A stretch of DNA of 64,000 bases from Paragonimus westermani (GCA_008508345.1 QNGE01001258.1:1-64000), one strand, 5' to 3'. Shown: positions 36,480 through 49,429, counted from the stretch's first letter. Notes: generated by a model from the sequence alone, not told the origin. A program made the numbers and translations.

Positions 36480-39400
36480 ACCGGCTCCTTGATTATCCAA
36501 CGCTCAATTCGTTTGTTATAAAACAGCCCATCCCTGTTATTGTAAATTTGGTACTGCTTTGTTCGAATCAATTATTTTCAACTTCCTGTTTCTGTTTTTA
36601 TTTTGTCAATCAACTCGCCAAACACTGATTTATGCCGGGAAAATAATCAGGTTGTGGGAATATTAAATGGTCGATGTTGTGCTCTGATCACGTACCTTAC
36701 CGCGGCTGGTTTAATCTTGTGAAAATTGACCGTATCGCTGCTTGGTGGCAGATCATGCCATTTTACACTATTTGTATGCTTGATATACCAATACCAAAGC
36801 TGCTATTAAAATGTTCACTTGTTTGCCATATGTCTATGAAATGTGGTATGTTGTATTTCGTTATAATTGATGTTAAAATGTGTCATCTTCATTTCCAGGA
36901 AGCAAGGTAGTTCAAAGTTTTAATGTACGTACTCTTCAGAAAGTGTGCTATCGTGTAACAGACCTGCAAGGAAAACCTATCCTTACTGAACACCGCATAC
37001 TGTTCATAGTGGAAAAATGACTCCCCAAATAACAACTCATTAGTGATTTGGCCGATTTCGGGAGCACAAACTGGAAATCCGCAGTGACTCATTCTGCTCT
37101 AAATTGCTGGATGGCTTTTTAAAGTATTGTATTTGCAGCACGCATTAAGGCGATCGTGTGACTGAGATAAATTTGGAACTGTGCTATTTTGGCTTACGCT
37201 GTCCTATCCGGAAAAACTAAGTAATGATATTCGGATTGCAATATTCGAGCCTATGCACTTCTTTAAGCGTGATCCACATTTGTGTCGTTTAGGATAGTTG
37301 GCGCGTAAAACGTTCGCTCAAGTACTACAGGTGTTCCCACAGATTCTATGTTACACTTACCGAGTGAAACTGGTGCAAGATTTTGAAGACGACCATTTTA
37401 CAAAAATTTTTAAAATGAGGACTCTTTAGTGTACGATTTAGAGACCCGGAGTATTGTTCCATCAACTGCCTCAGTGTGACCTCATAAGGGATCATACTTT
37501 TTCCATATGATAAAGAGAAGCTGAGGTAATCTTACTGCTGTGAAATATCAAACGTTTTTCAAATGATCTATTATGTGTTGTCCTACTGTGATATGTACTT
37601 GGTGTTGGTGTAACGTTTGTCTCTTCAAGTGGAACACCAGCAATAAAGATTTTCACAAATATGTGATTATCACTGTTACCTAACAAGTAGCCTTGATTTC
37701 ATTGGTGCACTTAACGAAACGTTACGTGCATTTCAATTTTCCTTGTTCAACTGTTCTTCACACTCAGCCTTTCTTTCGAATTTGTGAAAATACGGTTGCT
37801 GTTTTCACTTAGGAGTTTCATCCGACGTCTTACACACCATAAACTTTCAAAGTTAACAACGTTAAATTTTTAGTCGAGTGGAATTTGCGGTGTATCCTCA
37901 TACTTGTAGTATATTTGTATTCCGGGTTCAGAGATAAACTGGTGATTTGACATTCAGCGGCAATGTTAATACACCTTCATTAAATATTTCTAATGAATTT
38001 TTAGTTAAGTGTGTTCACTTGATCGGATAGAAGAACCGTACACGTAGATGACGGGAATGCTGGCATAACGAAGGAAAGGACAAACATGTAGGTATTTTGC
38101 AAACAATTTAACTAACGCACGCATAAGTTAACGACTGTGAGACAGATAAGAAAACCTGTTATCCCATCTGTTGCCATCTGTCTTTTAACCATCGAGCCAA
38201 CGTGCGAAATAAGAACACAATTAAAATGTATTACGATTACTGTAAAGTAGAGACAGGTGTTGCTTTATGTAAACTGTTCAGTATACAACAGGTTGACAGT
38301 GAAAAACAGAGAAACAACAGAAATTGAGCAATAAACAACACGTCTAATAAATTTTCAAGTACTCATGGAAAAGGTTTGGCCATAAGATAATGCAGGTGAG
38401 ATCTGACACGAACTGACCAGTTTGGGTTAGAAGAAGACATAAAATTGGCACGTTTGGTTGTACAAACGCTTGCTGGATATTAAAAATCTTTGCCCGTAGA
38501 GTAGAGACTACATTTGGTAAACGTGTTTTATCCAGAGGAAGGATATCACGTCAAGGTGCTTTGTGAATTTCAGTTCCAATTTTCCACCGGATAATCCACA
38601 GTAACAAAACGACATTAACAATGACGTTAACGACGTTACCATAGTCGTAAAACAAGGCCATAAACTTTTTAATGTATGTGGGTGGATTTCTAGTTCACAT
38701 AGAAGAAGAGATGGAGATGCATCTTAAAGGACTCCATGATCCTTGTGAATTGATGGCGATTCACGAACATACTTTCTTATGAATTGCATTCAGTTTTTAA
38801 GACTAGTTCCGACAAATTTTAGATAGACAGGCGTCAGATTGTTTGACTAAGATAGGGAAGGATAAACTGAAACAAAGTAAGAGAGAAATAACGAAGGCGT
38901 GCGTGTTTTTAATTCCACCTAAGATTTTATCATCCTTCAGTTTCGACTGAGTATAATAATAATCTAAACTTTATCATTCTCTCAAGTTGGACAAAACCGA
39001 GTCACTCAGTACACCATAGACAGTAATTCTTAAGATATATTTTTCTATAATCAATTGTTTTCCAGTTAGCAGTGCACAGAAACGTGAGAAGTAAGCCAAA
39101 TGTTCACATATTCCCTCTACTGTAATTTCAAGGAAGTTTTCTGCAGATTCTTCGTCTGCTCTTGATCTATTTGTTTGATAAATTGCACGAATGATGTCAT
39201 CTCCAGTGCCTAACACTCGACATCCTCCACCCTCGCTCAGAAGAGTAAGCTTATCCGATTGACCAGCTGATTTGATGCACGTTTCTAATAGCTCAGTACG
39301 TCCAAATATGTTGAGGTTTCACCTTCTCTTATTGAGAGTTGATCGATACTCATTCCACGACGCACGCGGGAACACGGTTCCTCTTAGGTGTTAATCTGGA

Positions 39401-40180
39401 CCATACTAGGTGTTACATTGAGTTACCGTTTAATGTTACCTTTCCATGTTAACAATATTCTTACCAAAATAAGGAGACTCTCGACTCATGTTCAACGTCT
39501 AAGTTTGTTTTTGAACCCGTATAATCATTGTCACCGGGTTTCGAACGTAAATGTGTCATATTTTTCTCAAGATATTTTCATGGAGTTCTAACAAAAGGTG
39601 CTACATGTCTCCTACATTCACAAAACACGACCAAAAGAACTGGCATGTTGCAGCCTCATTGAATTTGCTCGATATCGGCAATTCAATGTGCACAGGTCAG
39701 TTGCCATCAAAATATGATCCACTTTCGATCACCCTTATCGATTCGGTCTTTCTACGCACGTGCATTAGTAAATCGGTCCCATTTCGTATTTGTACACGTC
39801 TCCATTCGTGCCTACAGTTCCTGCGTTACCCATTACTTAGAAAAAATTTGGAAGCATACTGGATTAACATTTTAAAAGCATTACCTGCTGATAAGGTGGT
39901 CTCATAAGTGTTGACCATCCACTTTCCGGGGTGCGCTAGGCGTTTCGTGACTTAATTTGACCTGACGGTAGATTCCAGCTCCAAAAAGGACGGTTTTATA
40001 CAAAAGAGCCTGTTAAGGGCCTGCAAAATGACGCCTAGGACTTGCTTATTAGACGTTGACAGGACTCGCTGTTTGTGCATAACTTTTTATGAGACCTTAA
40101 GAAATACAGGAGCGGCCCGAAACTGAATTATGGTCAAGAGATGCAATGGATTCCAGTAAACACGTATTTAGCTGGTTATC
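36480..40180. other. No recognisable gene
   Basis: Short frames only. The longest is a 118-codon plus frame at 39551-39907, which starts with a hydrophobic stretch and matches no family I know. Confidence 0.4.
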
Positions 40181-40184
40181 ACCG

Positions 40185-40330
40185 AACTATTAGACTGACA
40201 AGTTGTAACAAAAGTTTGCCACACAGCACAGTTTGACATACCCTGCACATCCTCTGCTAAGTTTATTTTCATAATCCCCAACCAAGTATTTGCTGGTCGA
40301 CCAAGCTTTTGACTCACGTACCATAATACG
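40185..40330 (-). pseudogene. Possible LINE C-terminal fragment
   Basis: The minus strand encodes KLGRPANTWLGIMKINLAED. The GRPxxTWxxxxxxDL pattern is characteristic of the C-terminus of several LINE groups, RTE-like ones among them. Nothing before or after supports it, so this is tentative. Confidence 0.3.
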
Positions 40331-40334
40331 AACA

Positions 40335-43300
40335 TCTTACAGAGTACAATGACCACTTGGCCATGTTGTGAACGGGCGTGGTCTCGGGCTGTACACTTAT
40401 GGGAATTTTGCCCGTTTTTCTTCGAGGTGCCGAGGTACGACAAACCCTAACAGAACTCTGGGCTCAGTTGGTCAGGACACAAAAAGTATTGAGGTTCTAA
40501 TTGTCACTTGGAAAATGACATTGTTAACCACAATCAGGAAGATGTTATAATGACTTCGTTCTGATTGTTTTCTCTTGTTTACAAAATGAACTGTGGGAAA
40601 CCGGTACAAATCACTAATTCATCATCAGCGATCTTTCCGGTCATCACTGATGTTCTGATGATGAGGGGGGGGGAATGATGAATCTCAGTCACAGTTGATC
40701 GTGGCTTTGGCATTCGAATGCCGCAGTTCTTGAAGAGAAACACTAGACCAAAGTTCTGTTCATGTCAAAACTCATCCATATTGCACATTTTTCCGTGACA
40801 CTGATTTGTACCTCATTCTGCAGATGAGGAGCAGATCTTGCACCAGTCCGTGAACTAGAACTGGTCATACTCGGTGGTACGCATCACTCGAAAATGTGCT
40901 CGAACACCTGTTTCTCGTTAACAATACTAACTACTAAGCGCACTTTCCAATACGTACTTTTGCCCAATGACATCCTTGACACCATGTTGATTGGAATTTC
41001 ATGACCAAAATTAGTTACACCGGTAATTACCAGTGCGTTCGAATTTAGAAACTTCTCTGTTCCACTATGGACTTTGAGTCCGCTGATGTGTATGCAGTGA
41101 ATTTCGGAAGCATTTGTCTCAGCAGCTTGAACCGGAAATAGCTCTAATGCTTATTATTTGCAGCCATGTGATTTTTATCATTGGATTGCAATCAAGTTCA
41201 TGCTGGAATCGCACAAAGTTAAAACCACCTTGGTCCTAACATTTGAATGAGAGATCAACCGGGTAGTTAATCTGGAAGACGAACATCGTAAAGGAAATTG
41301 GTTCAGCAGCTTCATGTCGCCAACAGTAGTCTAAAACAGGAAGACTATCGGATCGTCAAATACTTAAGAGAGTTGGACTAGTTAGTGTTCCCCTGGCAAA
41401 ACAAAATCTACAGCGGTGAATTAATGAACAAGAATGAGTATACCGAAAAATTAGCACCATTTCTGCAGATCCACCAACAGTTAAATTGGAAGAGACGACT
41501 AAAACCACCGTGTTACTAGGAAATCACGTAGCAGGCACAGTTTTTTTCGGGGGTATATATTTGGAGCTCAGCATGGTCATGTGAAACCAATCAGCAAAGC
41601 AGCACCCAAATAAACGTTGTGGAAAATCCACAAGGATCATTTGCCTATATGCTCAATCGTATGTATGCGCAATTCCGCAGACCGTAAAGTAGTCTTTGGG
41701 CCAGTAAGCACCTTGAACCCCATCAACAAAGTTCCATACTGCCTAAATGACTCTCTCGAATTAGCAGAGACGAGTACCGGTGTGGAGAATTAATAAATTC
41801 CATCACCGTTGATTCTGTACTCAGGTGTTCCAGTTTGTGGTACAGCTAATTAGTCGTCACCTAACCTTTACCCAGAAATACGGCGTAGGCGTTCCATTCG
41901 AATATATTAAAGCTTCTACTTCTCTGTGCGTCAAAAACATTCGAATTTAACCACATTGCTAGATAGTTCATACAGCTCGAACCAAAAGCACATATTGCGT
42001 ATAGTGGAGCTGCAAGTTTTGGTATTGATATGTTCACCGAGCTGGGTATTTAGGTTGGAAACGTTTCATCGCCAAGCGAGGTGACATCATCAGTGCTTGA
42101 GTGTTTCAACGTATACGTGTACGTATACCATCAACCCGAGCTACGAACAACACTACCATTGTTCTCAACCATCAAGAGCTGCAAGTATTAGATAGTACCG
42201 TCAACGTTTTTTGTATACGCGATACATTCCCCGACTTAGTGATAAGTATTGCTTCGAACGAAATTGTAACATTTTCAGACAGGCTCCTTAGTGGACAAGC
42301 AATTGGTAGGTTGCAACATTCAATTCAATATAAAGTCACCTTCATCAGTCGTGACTTATAACAGTGAGTTACTTTGCTTCAATTTCCCCAACCAAAATGT
42401 AGGCAGATTTTGAGAGATGTAAACGTTCCGCTTATCTTCTATGTACGCATTAATGAAACTACCGTTTTCCTATAGAAGTGGAGTGGCATTAAAAGCAACG
42501 GTTGAACGTGTTGCATACCAACGAAATCAGGATCACTTCCAACTCAATGATATTGATCGTTTCAACACACTGAGCGAGAACAGAGGTGGTTCAACATCTG
42601 CTAACGCTATCAGCTTCTTCTTGTTTCTCGATGGTCACTGGTCAGCTTATTCATTGAGTTGCTAATGCTTGTTGCGCCACTGTATCCACGGTGAACTCCA
42701 CTCCTTTCCATCAATTTGTGTTCTACCGAAACTGGAGATGAATTGTCCGCTGGTTCACCATCCAAAGCAGGAAAGTGGTCAGAGCTGATGCAGAACAAGA
42801 GTGGTAGCTCGATAGCTAAGTGTGATGCTTAAAATTAGGGATTTCGAATAGCCCTAGAAGTCGTACTTGAATTGAAACCTCCCACGCAAGTAATAAAGCG
42901 AAGACCTGGTACTGGCAGCAGTGAGCAATTCTTATTCATGGATTGAGACACCGAATTTATTTATGTACAACAATATTAGAGAAACCACAGCCTGTCATTG
43001 GCTGATCTCATTAGCACATGTAATGTCACAAACTGTATGTTAATTGGTGGAATACGGAACAGATGAATTGACGAATAACGGAAGGCAAAACACCAAGACC
43101 GTTCGTCCAATCCTGATGTTGTATCATTAACGCGATATTTGGATTGGCCGTCTGTAAGATCTTCTGTTGTGTCGGGGTTTGGATAATCAGTGAATCGAGA
43201 TTTCAATCACACTCAGCATGCAAGATTTAAGGGAGGTCGTTTTCACCGGTTCAAAAATGATATTATTTGAGTGTTAAATTTAAGCAACTTCGATTTTTGG

Positions 43301-46300
43301 GAACAGTATCAGTTCGATTTTTAGTTGTCTGACGCATGCAATTTATTTCCGTGAACATTTCCGGGTAACCACTGGCCGGCGTAATGTTTTTAAGAAATTC
43401 TTCCTTCCCACGGCTGCTGTCTACAATATATACTTGTCTGTCACATTACACCACCATCACAGAAGGCCATTATTGTATGGCATCAGAGTAACTGAGGAGA
43501 ATTTTGGGTACGGACCATTTTGGTGAATGTAGACTAAATGTCTGCTTGTGACCGTTCTACGTGGTGATAGTCGTGGACATTTTAGTGCTAGACAATCAGA
43601 TATTGAATGTTAAGTCAATCAAACCGATATCAGTAGATTTATTTGAGTTCCACTCCATCCGTCACATTATGAATTCATGAAATTCAGTCAAGTTTGTGAG
43701 AGCAGCTATACAGTGCAAATGTGTGGAGTGAGGTGAGGTTTTCATTAAATGTGTGATGACTGAGAAGCAGTGCAATAGACTGCCTCTCGGTGACCAATAG
43801 GCATTGAGGCAGGTCCGAGGATATCAAAATCACCCAGTTAGCCCACAAAAAGGGGGGTTTCTAGACGTTGAACGAGAGTTGGACATTACAGTAAGCAGAT
43901 AACTGGAACAAGTGAACGCACTCACCAAACATGGGGTTTTTTGGTGGACAAAAGGGTACTATAAAAACTTGACAAGGATAAATCACCAAGGGAAGTAGTC
44001 TGCCAAACGGACCAGCGGAAAACAGCAAGGTATCTCAGCTCGCTTGCAACCAGTTTTAACACTGGGGATTTCAAATGCGTTGTGCTGAACAGCTCCATAC
44101 GATTAAGAACAAACCTTGGTTTGTGCCGAAATTTATGCGAACCTGAGAAAGGTTTCATGATGTGGAAAATGCAGTATAATACGGTATGAAAATTTCTCAC
44201 TTCGCTCTCCCTTCAACTCATGAAGTCTTGCCAAGTCAACAGAAACGGGAAGGTACATCATTGTGATGGGGGAAGTCGTCTTGTAGGACAGTGAGAGAGA
44301 GAAAGAGTACGTTCCATGAAGTAATCACATTTGCGTCGGTAATTTCATCTCTTCGGGTATGTTAGGAGTTTTCTGCCAGTGGCAAAAGCTACAGATCGAC
44401 TGCTAAAGATATTTTCATTGAACGATCCATTGGAAGGCTGATCGATCGTTAAACGCATCTGCCTCGCCTTGTCTAACGTCTCTTGTTCAGCCTGAACTTC
44501 TGCTCCAAACTGTGCCCTGTATAGAAAGGTCCAACTGGCTTGACGCATTCATTGGTTCATGAAACACAACAACCATGCTTGCCTCCAGCCATCGACTTTA
44601 GGCTTGATCAACACCTGCGCTAAGGGACTTTTTCAACGGCTCAAGTTCCAATCAGCTACTAACAATATGCTGCACGAGGAGATGGTAGGTGGCTCTAGCA
44701 ACTAAACGAATCATCAGGCCTGTCAGTCTAAACTTCGCAATGCGCAGTTCAGTTAGTCAGGAAATGGTGCATTGTGACATATGCGCACATTTTTTTTCCG
44801 ACGAATTCACGAGCAACCCCCATATCTGAGTAACGTACCTCACTGCTCAGCTGCAGCCGGTTTTGGGCAATTTACACAGGGGATTCTATACACTCAGTTC
44901 TGCTGATCAAAGTCATGTAGCTAACAATGTGACACTCTCCATTTATTGGAGGCCGTGGCTTACATGAAGTCAATGACTATCTGTGAACAAAGCTGGGCCG
45001 CGAATGCAATACTTAACCGCGATGCGTGCTGCTGAAACAAGGTCAGTACAATGGTGATGTAACGGATTGTGTTAACATCTGCAGTGTGTAAGGGAATAGC
45101 CGATGCTGTTGCGAATGGTAGCAGCTCCGGACTTCAAGTGTGCTGTTGTTAACATGTAGGCTTGAGTACGACAGTTTCATGTGTGTAATCAATAAGAACC
45201 AACGTAACATATGTTTATGTGGCAACAATTGTCGTTATACCATGTTTATATTGTTAGCCTAGGTTCAATAACAGTCGACGGAGGATGCTGAGCCGAGTAC
45301 ATTTTTTCAAAGTAATAAACAGGCAATTTCCTGGACCAAAGGAAGAGACCCTGCCGCTGGTTGTAGTTTGCTGTGAAATTCCTCTGCTTATACGGGCATG
45401 ATCTGTACAGTCCGGTAGGATTACTCTCTTCCTTCGATTTCAACCGAGAGTCAACTTGGGGACTCGTCCGATCAATACGTAGCTTGCGATCGTTCGCAGT
45501 CACGTCAAGAATTGTCCACGAATCCGTCCTACTAAAAACATTGAGTTGCTCGTAACACAACAAGCTTCACAAGGGTTGTTTAAAAAATAAACCGCCCACG
45601 TTGAAAAGGCATCGAAACATAGAACGTTTCTTTCTTTAGCAGTAATATTCCTGACTGCACTCAAAGTCACATAGCTTTCGATCTCATTTTCAACTCACCA
45701 GGCTATTCTTTGCTAACACTTGGAAGGTGCTATTCACAACACACCATTTGAAACGAAATCATTATTCTTCTTGTTTGTCTACAATGGTAAAGGATTTCAT
45801 AGTCGAAATTAGGTTGCGTATATTGATTGTCAGTACTCTGCAAATAGGATGGCTGCGTTTCTCCACGCCCACTTCCATTCACGCAGACTTCTCTATCAAA
45901 ATGATGCACGCCTTAAATAAGGGTTAAATATAAGTAGCCAAACCTTATGAGTTTCATTTGCGCAGCGTTTATTGTTCACAGTTGACGTCCTAACTCTTTC
46001 GTTCAAAATCAGTATCACTGGATTAATATCTGTCAATCAGTATGAGTTGTGCCGTAGACGTTTTAGTACAACTGAAAGTAAGTAGAGCTATTCTCAAGGG
46101 AAGAAAATTCTGGAAAACTAAATTGCTGTTAATTGGACTGTGCAATTGACTTGAAACGGGTCAGTCTAAAACACTGATTAGGGCGTCTATCCCGTACAAA
46201 CTTTACATACATAAAGCAAAAATGAGGCAACTAATGCATCGTACATATCACTGCCACAAATGGATCAGAAGAATGTTCACCGCTGAGTGATGAAAACCAA

Positions 46301-47650
46301 GGCGGTTGAGACGTCCGTGCTTTTAACTCGTCATCAGAACAGACAGTCAGTGTTGCGCGACAGTCAGTCAATGACGGATTAGCCTGTTCATAGTTTTAAC
46401 GTGTAAAGTTAACCAAATGGTCTAATTCCTCGTCCCTAAATACTATTCTACTGATAAAAACTTGCTAGCTTAGCGGCACCTATTCAATCACAGCTTATTA
46501 TACGTGTATCCCTAGCCTTGGCCAGAAAATGCAACATTGCATTAGTGCAAACAAAACTTTTATGGCAACAAAGGGTGAAGGAGGTGATTAAATGTCAAAC
46601 GTGATACACGTCACGGCTCCTCAATAGAATTACTGAAATCTGCAACACGGATGATTTCACCTATGTCAACATTCTTGGTTGTGTATACTCACCGGTATAT
46701 CTTCACAGCGCAAACTTGTAGGAACTCCGATCTCACGATAGAAGAAACTTCCCCATAATGATATTGATGTCCTGAAGATGTGGGTCAGTGCAAGCACGAA
46801 CAGTTCCGTTCTTTTTTAGAACTGTGACCAGCGGAGGCATATACTGTGAATAGTAAATCAACTTGATCAGGTCCTTCTAAATCATTTCTTGGAAGGCAAT
46901 AGAAGCGGTCTATCTATAGGACAGTGGTATCGGTCACGGATGTAATGTACTGACGGTGCTTTTCAATCGTATCCCACACATTCCCATAGAAAATCTTCCA
47001 GTATTGCCATGAAGTGATACTCAGTACAGTGACTAGGGAAGATCTACCAGAACAGTAGCTACTCTCATTTTATCCAAACGTAGCACAACCCTTAAATAAA
47101 TCATTTCTTCCTGTTCCGATGGTGGTTTTCTATTGCTGTTCACAAAGTAGGCTGCTACACTGCACTTCAAACTACTGTTTAGGAACAGAGAGCTTTCCGG
47201 ATTTCCGGCAAAAGGAAACTTATACGATGAGGAATAAACAGGTAAAACTGTAAAAAGACTCAAATACATACCGTGTGGGATAAACGTGATTGGAGATGGT
47301 CAGCCTCGTTTCATCGGAAGTGATAATATTTAATTACGCAGTTAAAAAGGTAAATATTACATAAGGCTAACGTTAGTCCAACCATAGTAAAACACGGTAG
47401 AAGACTGGTGCCTGAACACAGATTAAATAGTTTTGCATCCGATCTATTCGATAGAAATGCACCAGATTTTAACAGTTCGACAGTGACAAGCTCTGGTAAA
47501 AATGACCACATTTAGCGCACAGTTTGCAATTGACAGGACACGTTTTACAGATGGCCCGATGCTGTTGGCTGTCACAACGATAACGACTATTGCAACGGAA
47601 GGTATGCAGGGAATCAGCAAATGGCGAACTATTCATCGGAACACGATCCA
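40335..47650. other. No recognisable gene
   Basis: A long stretch of short frames. Two small structures were seen: an inverted pair attcatcatcag / ctgatgatgag with a run of nine or more G near 40630-40675, and a minus-strand ctgatgacgagtt followed by ggacgtc near 46335-46305 that resembles the tail motif of some Penelope-type elements. No coding sequence was recognised. Confidence 0.4.
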
Positions 47651-47654
47651 TACA

Positions 47655-47890
47655 GCGTGTAATTGGTTAACACGGTTGCCTCATGATTGGAATGTCCGGA
47701 GTTCAAATCCCGGCCGTGGCAAGGATATGCACTACTGACGAGCTCTAATGAGAGCGAAACTCGAGTCTAGTGCTTCTTTTCGAAAGAGGCTGGCTGGAAA
47801 GTCTATCTGAATGCGAACGCTGCGATCAAATGTGAGTGATGGTCAACTTGAAAATAAACCAAACCCCCGACTACCCATCAGAAACCTTTA
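47655..47890 (+). mobile_element. tRNA-derived SINE with hammerhead ribozyme
   Basis: The head has an A-box-like segment (gcgtgtaattggttaac) and, about 35 bp on, a B box (gagttcaaatcccgg), as expected for an internal pol III promoter derived from a tRNA. A complete hammerhead motif follows, then a body with ggctggctggaaagtc, tatctgaatgcgaacg and gatggtcaacttg. The design matches Sm-alpha-like SINEs known in schistosomes, in which the ribozyme cuts the transcript into unit lengths. Two relics of the same family lie at 18.0-18.4 kb. Exact ends and target duplication were not determined. Confidence 0.85.
47724..47780 (+). ncRNA. Type I hammerhead ribozyme, core intact
   Basis: All invariant blocks are present: CTGACGA (47735-47741), GAAA (47756-47759) and a GTC cleavage triplet ending at C47767. 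Stem I pairs gcacta (47729-47734) with tagtgc (47768-47773), six of six. Stem II is gctct-aatg-agagc (47742-47755), five of five. Stem III is the self-complementary actcgagt (47759-47766), which leaves almost no loop in a monomer. Self-cleavage is predicted between 47767 and 47768. Such very short stem III forms are known in Sm-alpha-type and retrozyme hammerheads, where activity can depend on dimers. Confidence 0.92.
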
Positions 47891-48717
47891 AATTGTTCTT
47901 AAATCTCGACCCTTACTCCAGCACGATATCACTCACGACTCCAGGACAACTTGCTGGAATCTTTCAACGTTAATGATTTTCGATCTCACGAATTTAACAC
48001 GGGAACTAAACGGTTGCCTTAGAAGTACGTCCTCGGTTTTCTCTGGGAAAAAATCGGTATCATGTTGAATCACAGAAGAGATTAGATGTGACATGAAATT
48101 GCTTTGGTTTTTACTGAGTTTCCTTCGTAAATGAAAAAAGCTGAATTGTGCTGTACATGTCTCAACTCACAATCTCCAATATTTATCCTAAGTCAAGTAA
48201 TCCTTCTCACAGACGTATTGTATTTAGATTCAGTGTATCTTAATGTCTTCAGCCTTTCTGTTCGGAGTGAAATGGCACAGTGTTCGTTCTATTCTATTGA
48301 GAGAACAACAGCATTGATCAAAAAACCTGTATTGTCTAAACGTAATATGTTGAGGTTGCTTTCGGGGAAATTAAAAACCAGCAGAAGGCTGAAGGAACTT
48401 ATGGGAGGTTTAACATTATAAAAGTGCATATGTAGCGACGCGAAACGTTGTCTTTAGTCTGGAACGCATTTAATAAGCAATAGTTCTGTTCTTACAGCAA
48501 TTATACAACACAACAACACGCACGTGAAGGAGATCGTAAAATAGGATCCAAGACTAGTCAGTATGAATGCAACAGCATAGTCACGCTAGTCCCGGATGGT
48601 GACAGGCAAGAGCACGCCAACTTGCACAGGGTCGTTTCGTCAGTTGGTCAGCCAATCAGTATCCATACCGACACACACAAGCACTGTCAAGATAAATTGC
48701 AAAACAACATTTTTGTA
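47890..48717. other. No recognisable gene
   Basis: One 96-codon plus frame (48131-48421) without a recognisable domain. The rest holds nothing I can identify. Confidence 0.4.
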
Positions 48718-48727
48718 AGATATGCCA
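48718..48727. repeat. Left target-site duplication of PLE
   Basis: The 10-bp sequence agatatgcca occurs exactly here and at 49371-49380, on the two sides of the fold-back PLE. Confidence 0.8.
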
Positions 48728-48757
48728 GATGGTTTAAAGTCCCCAGCGTAGTCATCA

Positions 48758-48825
48758 GAAAAATGGTGTAGTGAACACTCCTTTACGGTCATTCATTAGC
48801 AGGCCAATTGCATAACATTTATATG
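48758..48825. repeat. Left inverted arm of PLE
   Basis: Pairs with 49301-49370 in inverted orientation. The strongest blocks are gaaaaatggtgtag at the outer end and aacatttatatg at the inner end. Confidence 0.7.
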
Positions 48826-48933
48826 AAAACGAGTTGTCAGGGTAAAGCGATTAAAACAAATGGCAGGTTCAAGTGAGGTCACATACGTCATAGGCATACA
48901 CGGAGACAACGTTTTGATACGATCATGTCACAA

Positions 48934-49300
48934 TTATGACGTAAGTGGAACCATGGCGTTTTGATCGGTCGTGATGTGGGAGGTTGGCCATGGCAACTTC
49001 AACGCCTGTGCAAAGCGCTTCGGTGCGCATAAATGTGAACTATTCAGTCGAATTCCGACCTTTTCAGCGGTGGCCAAAATTTGGGTGAATGCAGTTGAGT
49101 CAGTAAATCGGACGAAAGTAGGAGGTTTGCAATAATTGCGCTCGTAATCGCTATTGATCCAGGCTGGATGATGGTCACGGATACGTCTAGAAAATTGCCT
49201 GGTCGTGCGACCCACGTAACTAGTTCCACAGGAACAAGTAAAGGAGTGTACACATGAACTTGGTATTTGTTTTGTACGCTTTCTCATGTCAACTCTGTTC
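48934..49300 (-). pseudogene. PLE GIY-YIG endonuclease, internally deleted
   Basis: The minus strand reads CVHSFTCSCGTSYVGRTTRQ, FSRRIRDHHPAWI, a short stretch NSDYERNYCKPPTF, and then ILATAEKVGIRLNSSHLCAP, KRFAQALKLPW. The first part is the GIY-YIG start (YIG as YVG, with the Arg-containing helix) and the last part is the usual end of the protein. The middle segment with SAIVxHLxxxxH is missing or out of frame, although a run of over 110 codons stays open. An internal deletion is the simplest reading. The Glu of TAEKVGIRL corresponds to the conserved Glu helix. Confidence 0.8.
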
Positions 49301-49370
49301 CATATAAATGTTACGTAATGGACCTGTTGATGACTAACCGAAAACGAGCTTGTTCGCTACACCATTTTTC
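49301..49370. repeat. Right inverted arm of PLE
   Basis: Inverted partner of 48758-48825. Its plus strand contains gttgatgactaaccgaaaac and gagcttgttcgctac, the same tail motif as in the PLEs at 14 and 58 kb. Confidence 0.7.
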
Positions 49371-49380
49371 AGATATGCCA
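49371..49380. repeat. Right target-site duplication of PLE
   Basis: Exact copy of 48718-48727 (agatatgcca). Confidence 0.8.
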
Positions 49381-49429
49381 AAGCCTTTCCATTGAGTGTA
49401 TTCTCATTTTTGATAATGTCGAAAGTTGT

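Larger units (their letters stand above)
35010..36480 (+). mobile_element. Penelope-like element, best preserved copy
   Basis: A plus-strand PLE with its reverse transcriptase and part of its GIY-YIG endonuclease. It begins near YGLPKTHMSGMPIRPIS (about 35040-35090), before motif A of the enzyme, and ends after the PALCVQKQLFVNLTL piece (about 36415-36460). Only a few lesions are visible: a frameshift and a stop near 35110-35160, one frameshift near 35785, and a deletion in the endonuclease. The N-terminal part is missing or unreadable. No inverted arm was found, unlike the three fold-back fragments. Confidence 0.85.
48728..49370 (-). mobile_element. Fold-back Penelope-like element insertion
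   Basis: A short minus-strand PLE insertion bounded by 10-bp direct repeats (48718-48727, 49371-49380). It contains a GIY-YIG piece (49300-48934) and inverted terminal arms at 48758-48825 and 49301-49370. These share the outer end gaaaaatggtgtag and are roughly three quarters identical. About 30 extra bases (48728-48757) lie between the left duplication and the left arm. Most of the element, including the reverse transcriptase, is absent. Confidence 0.8.

Noticed and set aside
39551..39907. 118-codon plus-strand frame as an exon
   Set aside because: No recognised family, and splice sites could not be supported from the sequence alone.
40621..40680. Inverted catcatcag / ctgatgatg next to a G run as a CRISPR-like or regulatory hairpin
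   Set aside because: Short and low complexity, with no repetition of units. Arrays of that kind are not expected in a eukaryotic genome.
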